DNA of 64,000 nucleotides. Source: Phaseolus vulgaris (lineage: Eukaryota > Streptophyta > Magnoliopsida > Fabales > Fabaceae). Made by a program: the position numbers and the translations under genes. This document shows, piece after piece, positions 1 through 10,110 of the stretch. The stretch is taken from contig NC_023749.2 in NCBI RefSeq assembly GCF_000499845.2, positions 32,713,837-32,777,836 of the forward strand. The letters run 5' to 3'. Each line of letters opens with the position of its first letter. Within the stretch, counting starts at the first letter, position 1. The notes below the pieces were generated by a model. The model was not told the origin of the DNA. It saw nothing but the letters and a program-made list of their open reading frames with translations, and did not search any database.

Positions 1-316
1 TGGCGAGTTAGGGTGCCTTCATACACCTTCCCTGTGGTCTCGCCGGCCGCCTTCATAATCTGCACCACCTTCATCTCTGGCGATGTGCTTGCTCTGGCGA
101 TCTCCAATCACTAGGTCGCCTGAGTTTACATCTGGCGACTTCATCTTTAACCTGGTGATCGCCGATTCTGGTATGCTGGAGATCGGAACACGCCAACTTA
201 ATAACTGGCGACTTCACGAGCCCCCGACTTCCTTCCCTTCTGCCAACCTGGCGCCTTGTCCACACGCCCACTGTAGCTGGATGCCACGTCATCACTTCCG
301 ACTACCAGGGCGGTAC
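1..316 (-). mobile_element. LTR fragment of a Tat/Retand-type Ty3/gypsy element, cut by the window edge
   Basis: Read on the minus strand from 316 downward, this matches the first part of the LTR that bounds the element at 10,111-22,361. It begins with the same TGTACCGCCCTGGTAGTCGG terminus and shares the GTGATGACGTGGCAT block and the 'trtggtctcgccggccgcc' stretch seen further in. The copy is clearly diverged, with scattered substitutions and gaps. Only the U3 side is visible because the window begins inside the LTR. Whether it is a solo LTR or the end of a full element cannot be seen. Confidence 0.85.
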
Positions 317-600
317 AATATGAATATAATATTAATAATATTAATAATGTTAATAATATGAATATAATATGAATAATGTTAATAATATGAGTATAATATT
401 AATAATATGAATATTGAATATAATATTAATAATATGAATATTGAATATAATATTAATAATATGAATATTGAATATAATATTAATAATATGAATATAATTT
501 ATATTATTATTATTATTAATATAATTATTATTAATAATATGTATAAATTATATTAATAATAATATGTATAATAAAAATGGTAATATGAAAAAAAAACTTG
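317..600. repeat. AT-only short tandem repeat (TAATAATATGAATAT-like)
   Basis: Immediately next to the LTR terminus lies about 240 bp made almost only of A and T. It is built from TAATAATATGAATAT-type units that repeat with small variations, followed by a partly self-complementary stretch (ATTATTATTAATATAATTAT). It looks like expansion of a microsatellite beside an insertion site. No coding potential. Confidence 0.8.
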
Positions 601-1445
601 TTTAGTTCAGTGGTTAGAGATTTTTTTTTTAAACCAAACAATAAATGAAATTGTTAGTTAATTAACTTTGTTTCTTGTTATATTTTATTATATTTTTTAC
701 TAGTACTTATGAAAAAGAGTTTTATTAAATTAATAAATTATAAATGTTAATAAATAATTGTAAATAATTTAATATTTAAATTACAATAGTTAAAAATCAC
801 GTATTATACTTTAAAATCTATTAGAACGATAATCCTTAAAACATTATATTATAACAAGAATAATAATGTCTAGACCAGTATTTACATTGAAATTGTTTTT
901 AATTAGACATTACGAAATTTTAATTGACATAAGTCATAATTTTAAAAATTCACTTTTAAAAGTAATGCAACGTATAAATAAGACTTCTATCTTATATTTT
1001 ATGACGATAAGATCTATGGTATATGTCAAACTGTCATGCACGTATATAATTATGTTTGTAAGCCACCGTATAATTTATATACTATTCAATCCAACTTAAT
1101 TCAATAATACTATTTATTTTATGTTTTATTATTCCAATATTGTTTTTGTATATATATATATATATATAATAAATGTTATCCAAAGATTAAGTGGTATAAT
1201 ATTCAGGTATTGTAAGATATTTTGCTTTGAAGAAAGGAAAATCATCAATGTTTCCACTTGTAGTGTGTTATGTTCGTTGAGTATTTAATATTTCGAAAAC
1301 CACTTGACATTTGGGTGAGACGCATTTAGAATCTCTCACTTTATCTAAAGTTTTAGTAGTCCTACGTAATAGACCAATTTCAATTCCAATTTAAATGGTG
1401 TAACGCTTTGGAAACATTAACATACCATAACCAAAAAAAGGAAAG
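601..1445. other. AT-rich spacer, no gene seen
   Basis: Low-GC sequence with short open frames that look random and resemble no known family. It includes a (TA)n run near 1148-1170. The 605-621 segment resembles a tRNA A box but has no B box (see rejected list). Confidence 0.6.
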
Positions 1446-1476
1446 ATGGCGAAGGATGCAGTGGTGATTCATCCAC

Positions 1477-2424
1477 TTAGCAGGAAGCCAGAGAAGCGGA
1501 ATCTACAGCTGAGGCAACAGAGTCCAGAGCGGCAACCTTACTCTTCTTACGCTTCGGCACCATTTTCGTCGGTTTCAGCCTTCCTTGGAAATTTTCAGGG
1601 ATTAGGTCACGGGTTTCGTCCATCCTCTTCGACTGCCTCCCGAATCCGAAGCTCTGATCGGAGGAAGCAGGCAACACGCTCTTGCCTTCCGAGAGACTGA
1701 TTCTCTCGACGGAGGTTACGCAGCACTCTTGCCATTTCAGCTCTGCCAAATCTGCCACCACGTCCTCCAGTGCCACTGCCGCGAACGCCGAAACGCTGTC
1801 ACACAGGGTCGAACGCGGCACATCTACAAGATCCAGCGACTCCACCGCCTCCACTAGCACCTTCTGCGCAAGGAATCCAGATAGGTTTTTGCAATTTCTC
1901 AAGACGGAAACCTATTCGATAACCATCTCCTGTTGTTGGGAGATTTGTGGACAGAGAACTAATAAACTAAGGCAGTCTAGAACTTCTAATCTTAAAACGT
2001 GTTTAATTTAAAAGGAATTGAAGAATAAAAAATTAAGAACAAAACGGTAAAAGTAGGCAACGTTTCCGGCGAAATATTGTTAGTAACCAAACAGAACATA
2101 AGATTAGCGTGATGGAGAATAGAACCTTGGGAGCGTGATGAATTTTCTTGAAACCGTGAATGCGGATGACCTGTGGCAGAAGGAAGAAGAAAAATAAGAA
2201 TGAAATGCAGAGTGTTGAGAGAAAATTGTCAATGAAAATAAGAATTGAAAGGTACATAGAATGAATGGAACCTGATTGAGTTGATTGATTGTTAGGTGAA
2301 GAGTTTGACGAGAATGAAGGAGGTGGAGATAGTCCTCCAGCAACACTTTGTCCTTCTTCGAAGGCCGTTTCTTCATGGAGCTTCCTTGCGATTGCGGAAT
2401 CGTGGTTGCTAATTCTTCTGCCAT
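1477..2424 (-). CDS. Three-exon gene for an uncharacterised plant protein, 194 aa (possibly DUF7787 family)
   Basis: The coding sequence is split over three minus-strand exons: 2424-2272 (51 codons), 2170-2126 (15 codons) and 1863-1477 (128 codons plus stop). Both introns are phase 0 with GT/AG ends (CAG|GTTCCA...CCACAG|GTC and AAG|GTTCTA...GCGCAG|AAG). Joined, exons 1 and 2 give a continuous helical module containing LHLLHSRQTL, LTINQLNQ and IHGFKKIHHAPK. Exon 3 opens with KVLVEAVESLDLVDVPRSTL, then ADLAELKWQECC and a basic C-terminal PKRKKSK patch that could be a nuclear signal. I recall similar small plant proteins (helix-turn motif, then 'sLDLvd.pRSTL' and 'ELnWQECCVTS') catalogued as a DUF; the DUF number is from memory. 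No catalytic motif is visible and the function is unknown. The start is the first ATG downstream of a good TATA box. Confidence 0.75.
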
Positions 2425-2458
2425 TGTTTCTGAACAGAATGAGAGAGGAAAGCCTCAC

Positions 2459-2471
2459 CTTTTATATATAC
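2459..2471 (-). promoter_or_regulatory. TATA box of the three-exon gene
   Basis: The minus strand reads TATATATAAAAGG about 40 bp upstream of the ATG at 2424, so the 5' leader would be very short (about 10 nt). A GC-alternating CGCGCGCAA lies just upstream. Transcription start not verified. Confidence 0.55.
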
Positions 2472-2639
2472 TATTGCGCGCGTTAAATGTTGGTTAACAA
2501 TTACTAATTAAATAAATAGATAAAGCATATATAATATCATTACTCACATGACTAATTTTTCATTTCATTTTTAAGTGAATGATTGATTAGAGAATACAAG
2601 TGTAGGTAATTTATGAAGAGTAGTGTACAAGTTATAATC

Positions 2640-2705
2640 ATGCTGTAGGATAAGATGTCATCATAGCTATCCCACAGTCCTTTCTCAGCAGCTACATCAT
2701 TGCAA
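2640..2705 (-). pseudogene. 3' end of a papain-like cysteine protease gene (frameshifted remnant)
   Basis: The minus strand encodes a C-terminus of the plant papain (SAG12/RD21-like) type. 'DVAAEKGL' is followed, after a one-base deletion, by CGIAMMTSYPTA and a stop in the neighbouring frame. The downstream 3'-flank (2560-2640) matches the flank of the larger protease pseudogene at about 6340-6430 almost base for base. The two are therefore duplicated 3' ends, or a duplication made during the intervening transposon insertion. The remainder of the gene is missing here. Confidence 0.7.
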
Positions 2706-2800
2706 AGGTATGCCCAATTTGCTTCATGGTGTCGCAAAACAGGTGGTCTTCGTCGAGGGCAATGAGCCTGTCCTTGTCATTGTTGGACAAGAAAACATGT

Positions 2801-3903
2801 TGATAAGTGTCTAATTTCAGTAATATTTCATATTAAAATATAGGCACTTATGAGGATTTATTGCTAATTTACATATAAAATAATCCCTAATTTATGAATT
2901 TATACCTTTTTACATTTTTTATGATCTTTATTTGAATAAGAGTATTTTATTCCCAAATTTGGTGTTAATTGCATATTTCTAAAGAAGATTGGAGATTTGG
3001 ATTAAAGATGAATGATTTGAGCCAAAAAGATAAAGATAGAAGGTCCCAGAATGAAAGAAAAGAAAGAAAGAAAGAAAGATTGGGCCTTTTTATGTTTATC
3101 ATTTAGCCCATTAGCGCGACACAATAAACAACCTAACACTAGAAAACTAGGATAAATAGAGGGCTAGAGGCTCAACCTTAGTGTGCCAGATTGAGAGGAA
3201 AACACCATAGAGTGAATTGTAACCCAATTGGGAGAATGGAAGGTGATAGAAGTATGCGTGGCTAATTCTACCCTTTGGGATTGGGAGTAATCTGCTCAAA
3301 CTCTTATGTATTGAGGTGATATTTTATATATTAATATTCAGTTCTTGATTGATTATTGGTATTGCTGTTTTACTTTTAATTCTCCGTGACAAATTGAGAA
3401 TCTTAAATCTGACCGGGAGGTATTTTTAGGGTTCGGACCTAAACAACAATACTTAACATATTTGAGTGCTAGGAATAGACTTGAAATGTTAATTGCTATT
3501 AAACGTCTGAGCTTCGTTCTAAGTTGTTCTTATAAGTATGCGAGGGATCGATAGTTAGGGAACATTCTTAAGGATTTTATATGCGAGGAATCGATATAAA
3601 TGATTTTTATACGGGTATCAATTTCAATTAAAGAACTTAATATTAACATGCTAATTAAAATACATAAGAGTGAGAGAGATGAAACTTAATCCCAATTTTT
3701 CCAATTGAAGCAACTAATTCTTTGTTTGTTTTCTTATTGATCAGTGCCAACATAATCACTTCACACTATTTTTTATTGTTCTGTTGTTATATTTAGCGAA
3801 TATTGTACTCGATGATTCACTGTTCTTTGTGGGATCGATATCCGTCCTTAAGGACAATTATTACTTCTGACAAACGCGGTGCACTTGCCGTAAAAAGTCA
3901 TCA
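2801..3903 (+). mobile_element. Athila-like solo LTR with 5-bp target duplication CATGT
   Basis: A 1,103-bp segment starts TGATAAGTGT and ends GTCATCA, flanked by CATGT at 2796-2800 and 3904-3908. No internal sequence remains, so this is a solo LTR left by LTR-LTR recombination. The body shares long blocks (ATTTCATATTAAAATA, the repeated 'gcgaggaatcgatat', and 'GGATATCcatCCTTA..GGACAATT..TTACTTCTGAC') with the Athila-type LTR remnants at about 42,300-42,780, 53,817-54,311 and 56,921-58,447. One of those is followed by a GGCGC-containing primer-binding site. Confidence 0.88.
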
Positions 3904-5063
3904 CATGTTCACCATAGCGTCAAAGCTCGAATCCCACAAGCTCTTCCTCTTATAGCTCTTCGCTTCGCCTTCTTGGATGACAATTACATCTCGGTGCGGG
4001 GCCTGACCTTCTGAGGAAACAACGTCCTGATGGGGCCCTCGACCATCCAAGTGAGAATGCTCAGTAGGGGGAGCAGTTGCTTTTCTTTTTCTTTTAAAAT
4101 CAAGCCCTGAGGTGGTGTCCTCCTCCTGCTCAGTTAGGGCTTGAGTAATGGTGACTGAAGCTTTCTTTTTCTGAGTTAAAGAATCCGTGGGCATGTTGGC
4201 AACTGTCCTAATTTTTTTAGCCATCTCGGCTAGCTCCGCCTTGCAGATATGGGTCAACATTCTTTTTGCAAAGTAAATAAGTAAATGGTTAATAAGTAGT
4301 AGCAGAGTTATTTTCACCAAGAGTGGAAATGAGGAGTACCAGTATAAGCTTTCAGTGTATCAGGAATGTACTCTTTGGTTGTTAAGTAGAAGGTGTCGAA
4401 GACGACCTTCAAGCTCGACAAGAACTGGAAGATCCCTTGATCTTTTGGTGATAGATCTTCTAGGCATCGAGCACTCTGGAATCTGGGCTCAGGGGTCCAA
4501 TATAGGGAAAATCCATCCAGAAGGGTTGGATCTCCTATTGAGGCTCGAACTTTAACGAATTTGCCTTTAAAATTCTTATATGAAGACTGGAAAAGGGAAA
4601 GAAGGGCTCTTATAGGGCACCGTTCAGGGACACCCACGATTTACTACTTGTGTGTTTAGCTTCAAAGAATTATAAAAAGACTCCAATAGACGGTGAGATG
4701 CCGAACTGAGTACACAGAATAATAAAAGCACGAATGAATGCCCAACTATTAGGGTGTAGCTGGGCAAGGGAGACATTGAGCTTGGTCAAAAGCTCTTTTT
4801 CGAAGATGGACAAAGCAAGATGTAAAAGGACCTTTTTGAAAAAGGTAGCATAAAAGAAACAGAACGGACCCTCGGGGTCCGAGGACTCATCACAACAGAT
4901 GAGCTTGCCCTCTCTACACTCTACGGTTTTTACATGACTCTCATATCTCTTATTCATGGTACAACCATTCTCTCTTAACTCTCTAAGGCACAAATGGGTG
5001 GTATAATAAGATGTTTCTTTCAAAAGATCGTTTTTGGCCCAAGGGTACATAACACTGTAATCC
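3904..5063 (-). pseudogene. Decayed antisense gene (aORF) with putative gypsy-type transposase domain
   Basis: Minus-strand reading gives 'MDYSVMYPWAKNDLLKET', then FCFFYATFFKKV, a degenerate FERELLTELNVAPAQLHP-type block (here FEKELLTKLNVSLAQLHP) and NSWAFIRAF. After a stop and frame change near 4640-4670 it continues with FQSSYKNFKGKFVKV and LLDGFSLYW. These are the hallmarks of the domain Pfam calls 'Transposase (putative) gypsy type'. A second exon (4265-3904) has a basic KRKRK patch and is cut by the solo LTR; its continuation probably lies at about 2706-2800. It runs opposite to the LTR orientation, as in the other copies here. Confidence 0.7.
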
Positions 5064-5581
5064 ATCGCAGAGATAACTAGCACACAAGCACAAACACAAA
5101 CAAGACACAAGCAGTTCAGAGCAGAGAAAATGAATCCAAAGGAAATCACAGTTCAAACAAAGAAAGCGAGTCCAGATGAAATAATTGTTAAGACAAAGAA
5201 GGCGAATCGAAAGAAGGAAAATAGATATTAGATGAAGGAAAATATCTGGTGTGATAGCTGATTGGAAAGAAGAAGTGTGAAGGAAGCTTTCTGGTGAAGG
5301 AGAGGTTTGAGAGCACAAAAGTGTTGAGGTATGAAGGTTACGTGAAGAGTAAGTAGAGAAATGGGTTTTTTAGCGTTTAAAGAGGGAAATGAAGCGATAG
5401 TGCTTTCTGGCCGTTGATGCCATGCCACGTGTACGCTCACAATCCAGTATGGTGAGACATCTCACCAGAAATGCTTCCACAACCGCGCCTCACCTTCCCA
5501 CTGGGGAAAACGTCGTGTCATCCGCCAAATGCTGGTAAGCCTGTTCGCCTAGACAAGCTTGAATCGAGCCTGGGAGGCTTG

Positions 5582-6241
5582 TGTACTGGACAGGATTGCT
5601 CAGGACCTCAGTCCAAGCACTTTGGTATGGTCAGCTTAATTTTTGGGCCAACATGGGCCCAAAGGGTGGGCCAAAAGCTCGACCCAAGTGCTGGAGTAAG
5701 ACAACTCGAAAAATATAGTTAAAAATAGAAGGAACATTTTGTTTGTTTATATTACATACGGTAATTAAATGAAAATAAAAGTTGTTGAGAATAATGTTGT
5801 TAGCACCTGATAAATAGTGATGCACATGCAGACAAAATATTTTCCTGTTGTTGGCACCCGAGAATAATGGTACACATGTAGACAAAAAAAATTTCTATTG
5901 TTAGCACCCGAAGATAAGAGATGCACGTGAACAAGTGATTTTTCTATTATATTTATATGACTTTCTATTGAGATTATGTTCTCATTAGTAGAAGCTGTTG
6001 AAGGGAAATCTATAAAAGGGGCTTGAGACCCCGTATAGGTATGCTATTTCTGAATACTTGAGACTGAAACTGAATATTTATTTTGTATGCTCTCACTTAG
6101 TTGATCGTCGGAGTGTGATCAACAGGTAGAGCCCCCTCTGTTCCAGCGAAGAGTTGTTCCAGTGCACCAAGAGGAGACAGACCAGAAGCGGAGCTCTCCA
6201 TCCAGTCCAACCGAGGTCAACCGGCGAGAACACAACCGACA
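5582..6241 (+). mobile_element. 3' LTR of the truncated Tat/Retand-type element
   Basis: The LTR begins TGTACTGGACAGG immediately after a purine-rich tract (CTGGGAGGCTTG) and ends ACAACCGACA. It contains TATAAAAGG near 6011 and the 'GATCGTCGGAGTGYGATCAACAGGTAG' type block, also present in the LTRs at 24.8 kb and 41.5 kb, so it belongs to the same LTR group. No matching 5' LTR is in the window. Confidence 0.72.
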
Positions 6242-6431
6242 ATACTATTATTTTAATATTTTTTCATATCATTTAATTAAAAATTTACTCTTATATCTAA
6301 ACCTATCACATAAAAAAGTAAGCATCATTTCCCTTTTATTCGTTTCATTTTTAGTAAATGATTGATTTGAGAATATAGAGTTAAACACAAGAGTAGGTAA
6401 TTTATGAAGAGTAGTGTACAAGTTATAATCA

Positions 6432-6815
6432 TGCACAGCTCTTTGCATCCTAATGTAGCCTTCTTCACCCCATTCTGTTCCTCATGAGTTCTTTACCAAC
6501 CAATACTTTCTCCCATCATCACTAACACCATATCCCACAGCAGTCACACCGTGATCCAACTCAGTTCCACACGAACCACTGAACACACCACTCTTGTAAA
6601 ACTGAAAGTCAGACCCTTATAGGGGTAATTCACTTCAGTGTTTATTCCATGATTTTTTATGATGAATTTGAAAGCATCATCCATAAAACCACCTTCACAC
6701 CCTTGGTCCACACCTTTTGTGTCACAGTCAACAAGTTCTTGTTCTGACAAAGAGATCAATTTTCCAGAAGTCAGTGCATGCATTCCTTCTGTTGCTGCAA
6801 CTCTTTCTTGTACGT
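6432..6815 (-). pseudogene. Papain-like cysteine protease pseudogene (SAG12-like)
   Basis: Minus-strand reading from about 6815 gives VAATEGMHALTSGKLISLSE, then QELVDCDTKGVDQGCEGG and MDDAFKFIIKNHGI, ending YPYKG. The next roughly 45 residues of the family are deleted and the frame shifts. It resumes with [29 protein letters not shown] (containing the catalytic His) and [12 protein letters not shown] replaces the Trp after the active-site Asn/Ser, and the frame reads on to WGEEGYIRMQR. The CWAFS segment with the catalytic Cys is not recognisable and the C-terminus is missing. In life this family degrades proteins in vacuoles; this copy cannot. Confidence 0.85.
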
Positions 6816-8078
6816 ACGTACGAGATTAGACTCTTGTTGTGCTGTTATGGACAAATTGTTTGTCAAGCGTAGATGCTTCCAACTACCATACTGCCAAACT
6901 ACCTTTCAAGAGGACTGTGCGTGTTGGAAAAGTTTTGGAGCAATAAAAAATGGAGCTTTCAAAGATTTATCAACTGTGCAGGAAAATTGCTAATGCATAA
7001 CCAAATAAAAACTTGGAATCTTCTAAATCAAATTGATAATATATATTTACTTTCTAAGTTATATCGAACATAAATACAGAAAAATATACACTTTAACATA
7101 ATTTAACTAATAATTATATTCATATGGATACTTATATATAAAACTTTTAACCACTACAATGTTAAATTAATAATAATATCATAACATTCTTAGTATGGAT
7201 AAAATATTTTGATAATTATCCACTAAATAGTCCCTTTGTTTGGTATAGAGGACAGTCATTTCCAATATAGATATTCGGTTATGCATTAGCAGTATGTATG
7301 CATGCACATGAAACAATCAAATTTCCATACTTTTATAATTCCAAACTTTGAACTACTCCCACACTGTACAATAGCCACTTGCAAATAATTTGACAGATAA
7401 TTATTGGTTTAATATTCAACGTAAAATTGTAGCACAAACAATCACTCACACTCTCTCTAGTATATTTCTTTCTGTGGTGCATATTATAATTCTGAGAGAG
7501 CATCCTATTTATAGGCTTTAGGAAGCTCTTTTAGAAAAATCTTCATTATTACCTTAAAACCCCACTAACAACATAATTAAAATCCCACTCACAACTTTTG
7601 ACCTTTTACATATCCAAACTCATTCTACTCTTTTCTAGTAAGTTCTAATTTTAAAACCCACAAATTACATTAAAGTTTATTCAACAAAAATACCATCAAA
7701 TACTTATAATCATATAGGCACTTATGAACTCAACGACCTGCAAACCATTACTGGCTAGGAAGATGTCCCACCTGTTGAATTATGATACAATGTAGACTTT
7801 AACCTAAAGCCATGAGGACATAAGTGAATCAAGGAGAAAAGTAGGAAGGCACAGGTGTTATTGAGAGAGAAAATTGAATTGTATGAAACAATTGTAAATC
7901 ATTACAATGACACAGAAGGAAGGTTTGTGTATATATAGTATTGACAGAGTGCGGTTTAAGCACACAAAGAAATGCTCTAAGAAATATGAATTTGTCATTT
8001 GAATGGTCTTTCCCCTCTCTTCCTCAAGAAAGGGAGATCTCTACAAGTTGAGAAGACGTCTATGTTACAAAATGTCTT
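6816..8078. other. AT-rich spacer between the protease pseudogene and the SAUR pair
   Basis: No coding sequence could be supported. The 6820-6970 part may contain more decayed protease-gene sequence but I could not align it. TATA-like strings (TATTTATAGG near 7508, TATATATAGT near 7932) occur without any gene nearby. Confidence 0.5.
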
Positions 8079-8099
8079 CATTAATCTATGTCAGTGTCC
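8079..8099 (-). promoter_or_regulatory. Degenerate DST-like element in a SAUR 3' UTR
   Basis: About 20 nt after the stop codon the minus strand reads GGA, seven bases, then ATAGATTA. This is the arrangement of the SAUR DST mRNA-instability element. The third block is ATGA where GTA is expected, so it may work poorly. Confidence 0.45.
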
Positions 8100-8118
8100 A
8101 AAAGTATACTACTATTTG

Positions 8119-8394
8119 TCAATTGAAGCAACACGTTATACGTCGGAAGACATCTTCACTGCAAGGAGTTGACAGGCCACAAATAATGGGATCTTCATAT
8201 CCGAACTCTTCAACAGCTTGATTCAACAAGTTCTGAAATGAAGGTTGATTCAAGTATGATAAGGGGACTACAAACCGCTTCATTTTCTCTCCTACATAGA
8301 CTGCAAGATAGCCCTTTGGCACATCCCCTGCTTTTGAAGATGCTTGATTTGTTGCAAATAATGCCTTTCGGATACCACGTAAACGAAACCCCAT
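8119..8394 (-). CDS. SAUR family protein (small auxin-up RNA), 91 aa
   Basis: This intronless frame gives a typical short SAUR: N-terminal [20 protein letters not shown], then [40 protein letters not shown] and a C-terminal [16 protein letters not shown] proteins of this class are auxin-induced; family members inhibit PP2C.D phosphatases and so activate plasma-membrane H+-ATPases during cell expansion. The usual '[12 protein letters not shown]' segment is altered to [13 protein letters not shown], with one extra codon, which is unusual in an otherwise conserved stretch. A TATA box (TATATATTC, minus strand, about 8481-8489) lies 90 bp upstream. It is divergent from the SAUR at 9330 across a 935-bp shared upstream region. 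Confidence 0.92.
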   Translation of the reverse strand: MGFRLRGIRKALFATNQASSKAGDVPKGYLAVYVGEKMKRFVVPLSYLNQPSFQNLLNQAVEEFGYEDPIICGLSTPCSEDVFRRITCCFN

Positions 8395-9119
8395 TGTGTT
8401 GATTCGGGATGAGAATAAGCTCTTGACTTTTGAATGCTCTAGGATGTGAATGATCTGTGTTGATACTATAAATTAGCCATGAATATATAGAGAAATGAAT
8501 AGATAAGACACCATTGGCTGCATGAATTATTGAAGGAGGGTTACGCAATAGGAGTAATTGGACCAATTGAAAGACAAGGGCACATGGTGTTGTCTGATTA
8601 AGGTTTAGTAGTTGTTGTCTGTCACTGTGATACTATTTGATGATACATCCAAGAGATATGTAGTTTTGAATGGAAATGTCAAACATGAGGTTATCAGGTG
8701 GATAATTTGACGATCATTATCGCAATGCACTCCCACTCAGTTTCCTAATCCCTGAAAACGACTTCTGCGGCAATACCATGTGATATTGTTTTCTTGAGTC
8801 ATCTCATGGCCAACTGTGAACATTATATGTAAGGTTTGGCTCTGTCCTATACCTCATAGCTCCACTGTGATAATAAGAGAACCAACGCTGAATAATTGTC
8901 CATATCACAAGGCATTATGAATCACATTTGATGTACATTAAATTCTAAGAAACACAGCATGATATTTGAATAACCCACCACCCTGAATAAGCTAGTGTCG
9001 ATAAGATCAAATTACACTTCTTTTTCGTAGATCCAAAAGGTGGGTCATTTCTACTATGTACATGCTAACATGATACGTTGATTATTAAGAAAAGTCCTCA
9101 AAGACAACACCACATGCCA

Positions 9120-9139
9120 TGTCTCTCATTTGGTCCCAT
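9120..9139 (+). promoter_or_regulatory. Auxin-response motif pair TGTCTC + GGTCCCAT
   Basis: TGTCTC (9120-9125), the canonical ARF-binding AuxRE core, is followed six bases later by GGTCCCAT (9132-9139). This pair is described for the auxin-response region of the soybean SAUR15A promoter. It lies about 95 bp upstream of the TATA box and 190-210 bp upstream of the ATG at 9330, the expected place. It could also influence the divergent SAUR at 8394. Confidence 0.75.
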
Positions 9140-9214
9140 GAGTCCTATTTTATTTCCCTCCTTCACCAATAATTCAAGTAACCAATTCATACTTTTTGCA
9201 TAATCTTTTATCTG

Positions 9215-9222
9215 TATATATA
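9215..9222 (+). promoter_or_regulatory. TATA box of the plus-strand SAUR
   Basis: TATATATA occurs about 110 bp upstream of the ATG and downstream of the auxin-response pair. No better TATA candidate lies between it and the start codon. Confidence 0.65.
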
Positions 9223-9329
9223 TTCACTTATTCAAGCATTTAGGATCAATACAAATCATTCACATCCGAAAGCATTCAAATTTCCCAAGACTTCTCTTAA
9301 ATCCGTTATCTTCTGAAATCAATACAACA

Positions 9330-9608
9330 ATGGGTTTTCGTTTACCTGTTATCAGAAAGGCCTTATTCGCAGCAAATCAAGCATCTTCTAAAGCAGTGGA
9401 TGCACAAAAGGGCCATCTTGCAGTCTATGTTGGAGAGAAAATGAAGCGGTTTGTGATTCCCGTATCATACTTGAACCAACCTTCATTCCAGGAGTTGTTG
9501 AGTCAAGCTGAGGAAGAGTTTGGATATGATCATCCAATGGGTGGCCTCACAATTCCTTGCACCGAAGATGTCTTCCAACGTATAACTTCATGCTTGAATT
9601 CACCTTAA
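9330..9608 (+). CDS. SAUR family protein (small auxin-up RNA), 92 aa
   Basis: The intronless frame encodes all SAUR blocks in order: [60 protein letters not shown], then [20 protein letters not shown] and a short tail. Length is normal for the SAUR10A5/15A-like group that forms tandem arrays in legumes. Expected role: auxin-induced promotion of cell expansion through PP2C.D inhibition. It has an AuxRE/GGTCCCAT pair and TATA box upstream and a complete DST element in its 3' UTR, so it looks functional and classically regulated. Paralogues are at 8119-8394 and 23011-23283. Confidence 0.95.
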   Translation: MGFRLPVIRKALFAANQASSKAVDAQKGHLAVYVGEKMKRFVIPVSYLNQPSFQELLSQAEEEFGYDHPMGGLTIPCTEDVFQRITSCLNSP

Positions 9609-9621
9609 ATCTCACACTTTA

Positions 9622-9642
9622 GGAGACTAACATAGATTAGTA
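9622..9642 (+). promoter_or_regulatory. DST mRNA-instability element in the SAUR 3' UTR
   Basis: Fourteen bases after the stop codon, GGA (9622), ATAGATTA (9632) and GTA (9640) occur with the spacing of the conserved three-block DST element, which makes SAUR transcripts short-lived. All three blocks are intact, unlike in the two paralogues. Confidence 0.75.
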
Positions 9643-10110
9643 GAGGCATTTTGCACAATACGATCTTCTGAGCTTCTAAACATCTCCCTTTCTTGCAAAA
9701 GAGGGAGAGAAACCGAATTACAAAATCTTTGTATATAATTTTTTTAATTAAATTGAATTCAACAACTCAAGCGGCTTCTCTGTAGTTTCATTTTTAGTTT
9801 AAATCTGCACTTCAATCTGTATGACCATGCTTCAATTCTGTTTAAAAGCAAGACTTTATACTGATAAGAAAAAATTCATGTAAAAAAAGTAAATTTATCA
9901 AGAAATATACACATAATCATTTTGTGAACTTTATGAAGTAAATTTATAAAATTGTGCTTTACATCAACATTTCTTCTTTTATGAATAATAGAGGTGGCCT
10001 AATCCTGTTACGAAAGCTTTCCCTTATATCATTCATGAATGCTATGTCTCATTGTAATCTTATGTCTTCAGAAACTATGTTCTTAGAATGCAAAAAACAT
10101 AGGTTTAATA
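9643..10110. other. 3' flank of the SAUR gene, no further gene
   Basis: AT-rich sequence up to the LTR. The first 100 bp (a 'ctccctttcttgcaaaagagggag' hairpin-like stretch) resemble the 3' flanks of the other two SAUR genes and are probably 3' UTR. Nothing else recognisable. Confidence 0.55.

Larger units (their letters stand above)
2706..6241 (+). mobile_element. 5'-truncated Tat/Retand-type element (antisense-gene region plus 3' LTR)
   Basis: The region contains the antisense gene (minus strand), a purine tract and a 3' LTR, which is the order found in the 3' half of the complete element at 10,111-22,361. Gag-pol and the 5' LTR are missing. The left boundary near 2706 is approximate: it is where protease-like sequence gives way to what seems to be the far C-terminal part of the antisense gene, split by a later solo-LTR insertion. 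Confidence 0.7.

Noticed and set aside
601..625. tRNA-like A box (TTAGTTCAGTGGTTAGAG)
   Set aside because: No B box, acceptor stem or cloverleaf follows; the next bases are a T run and AT-rich sequence. At most a tRNA or SINE relic.
1682..2011. 109-codon Ser/Thr-rich plus-strand frame
   Set aside because: It overlaps exon 3 of the minus-strand spliced gene, has no family resemblance, and its composition is that of a complement frame.
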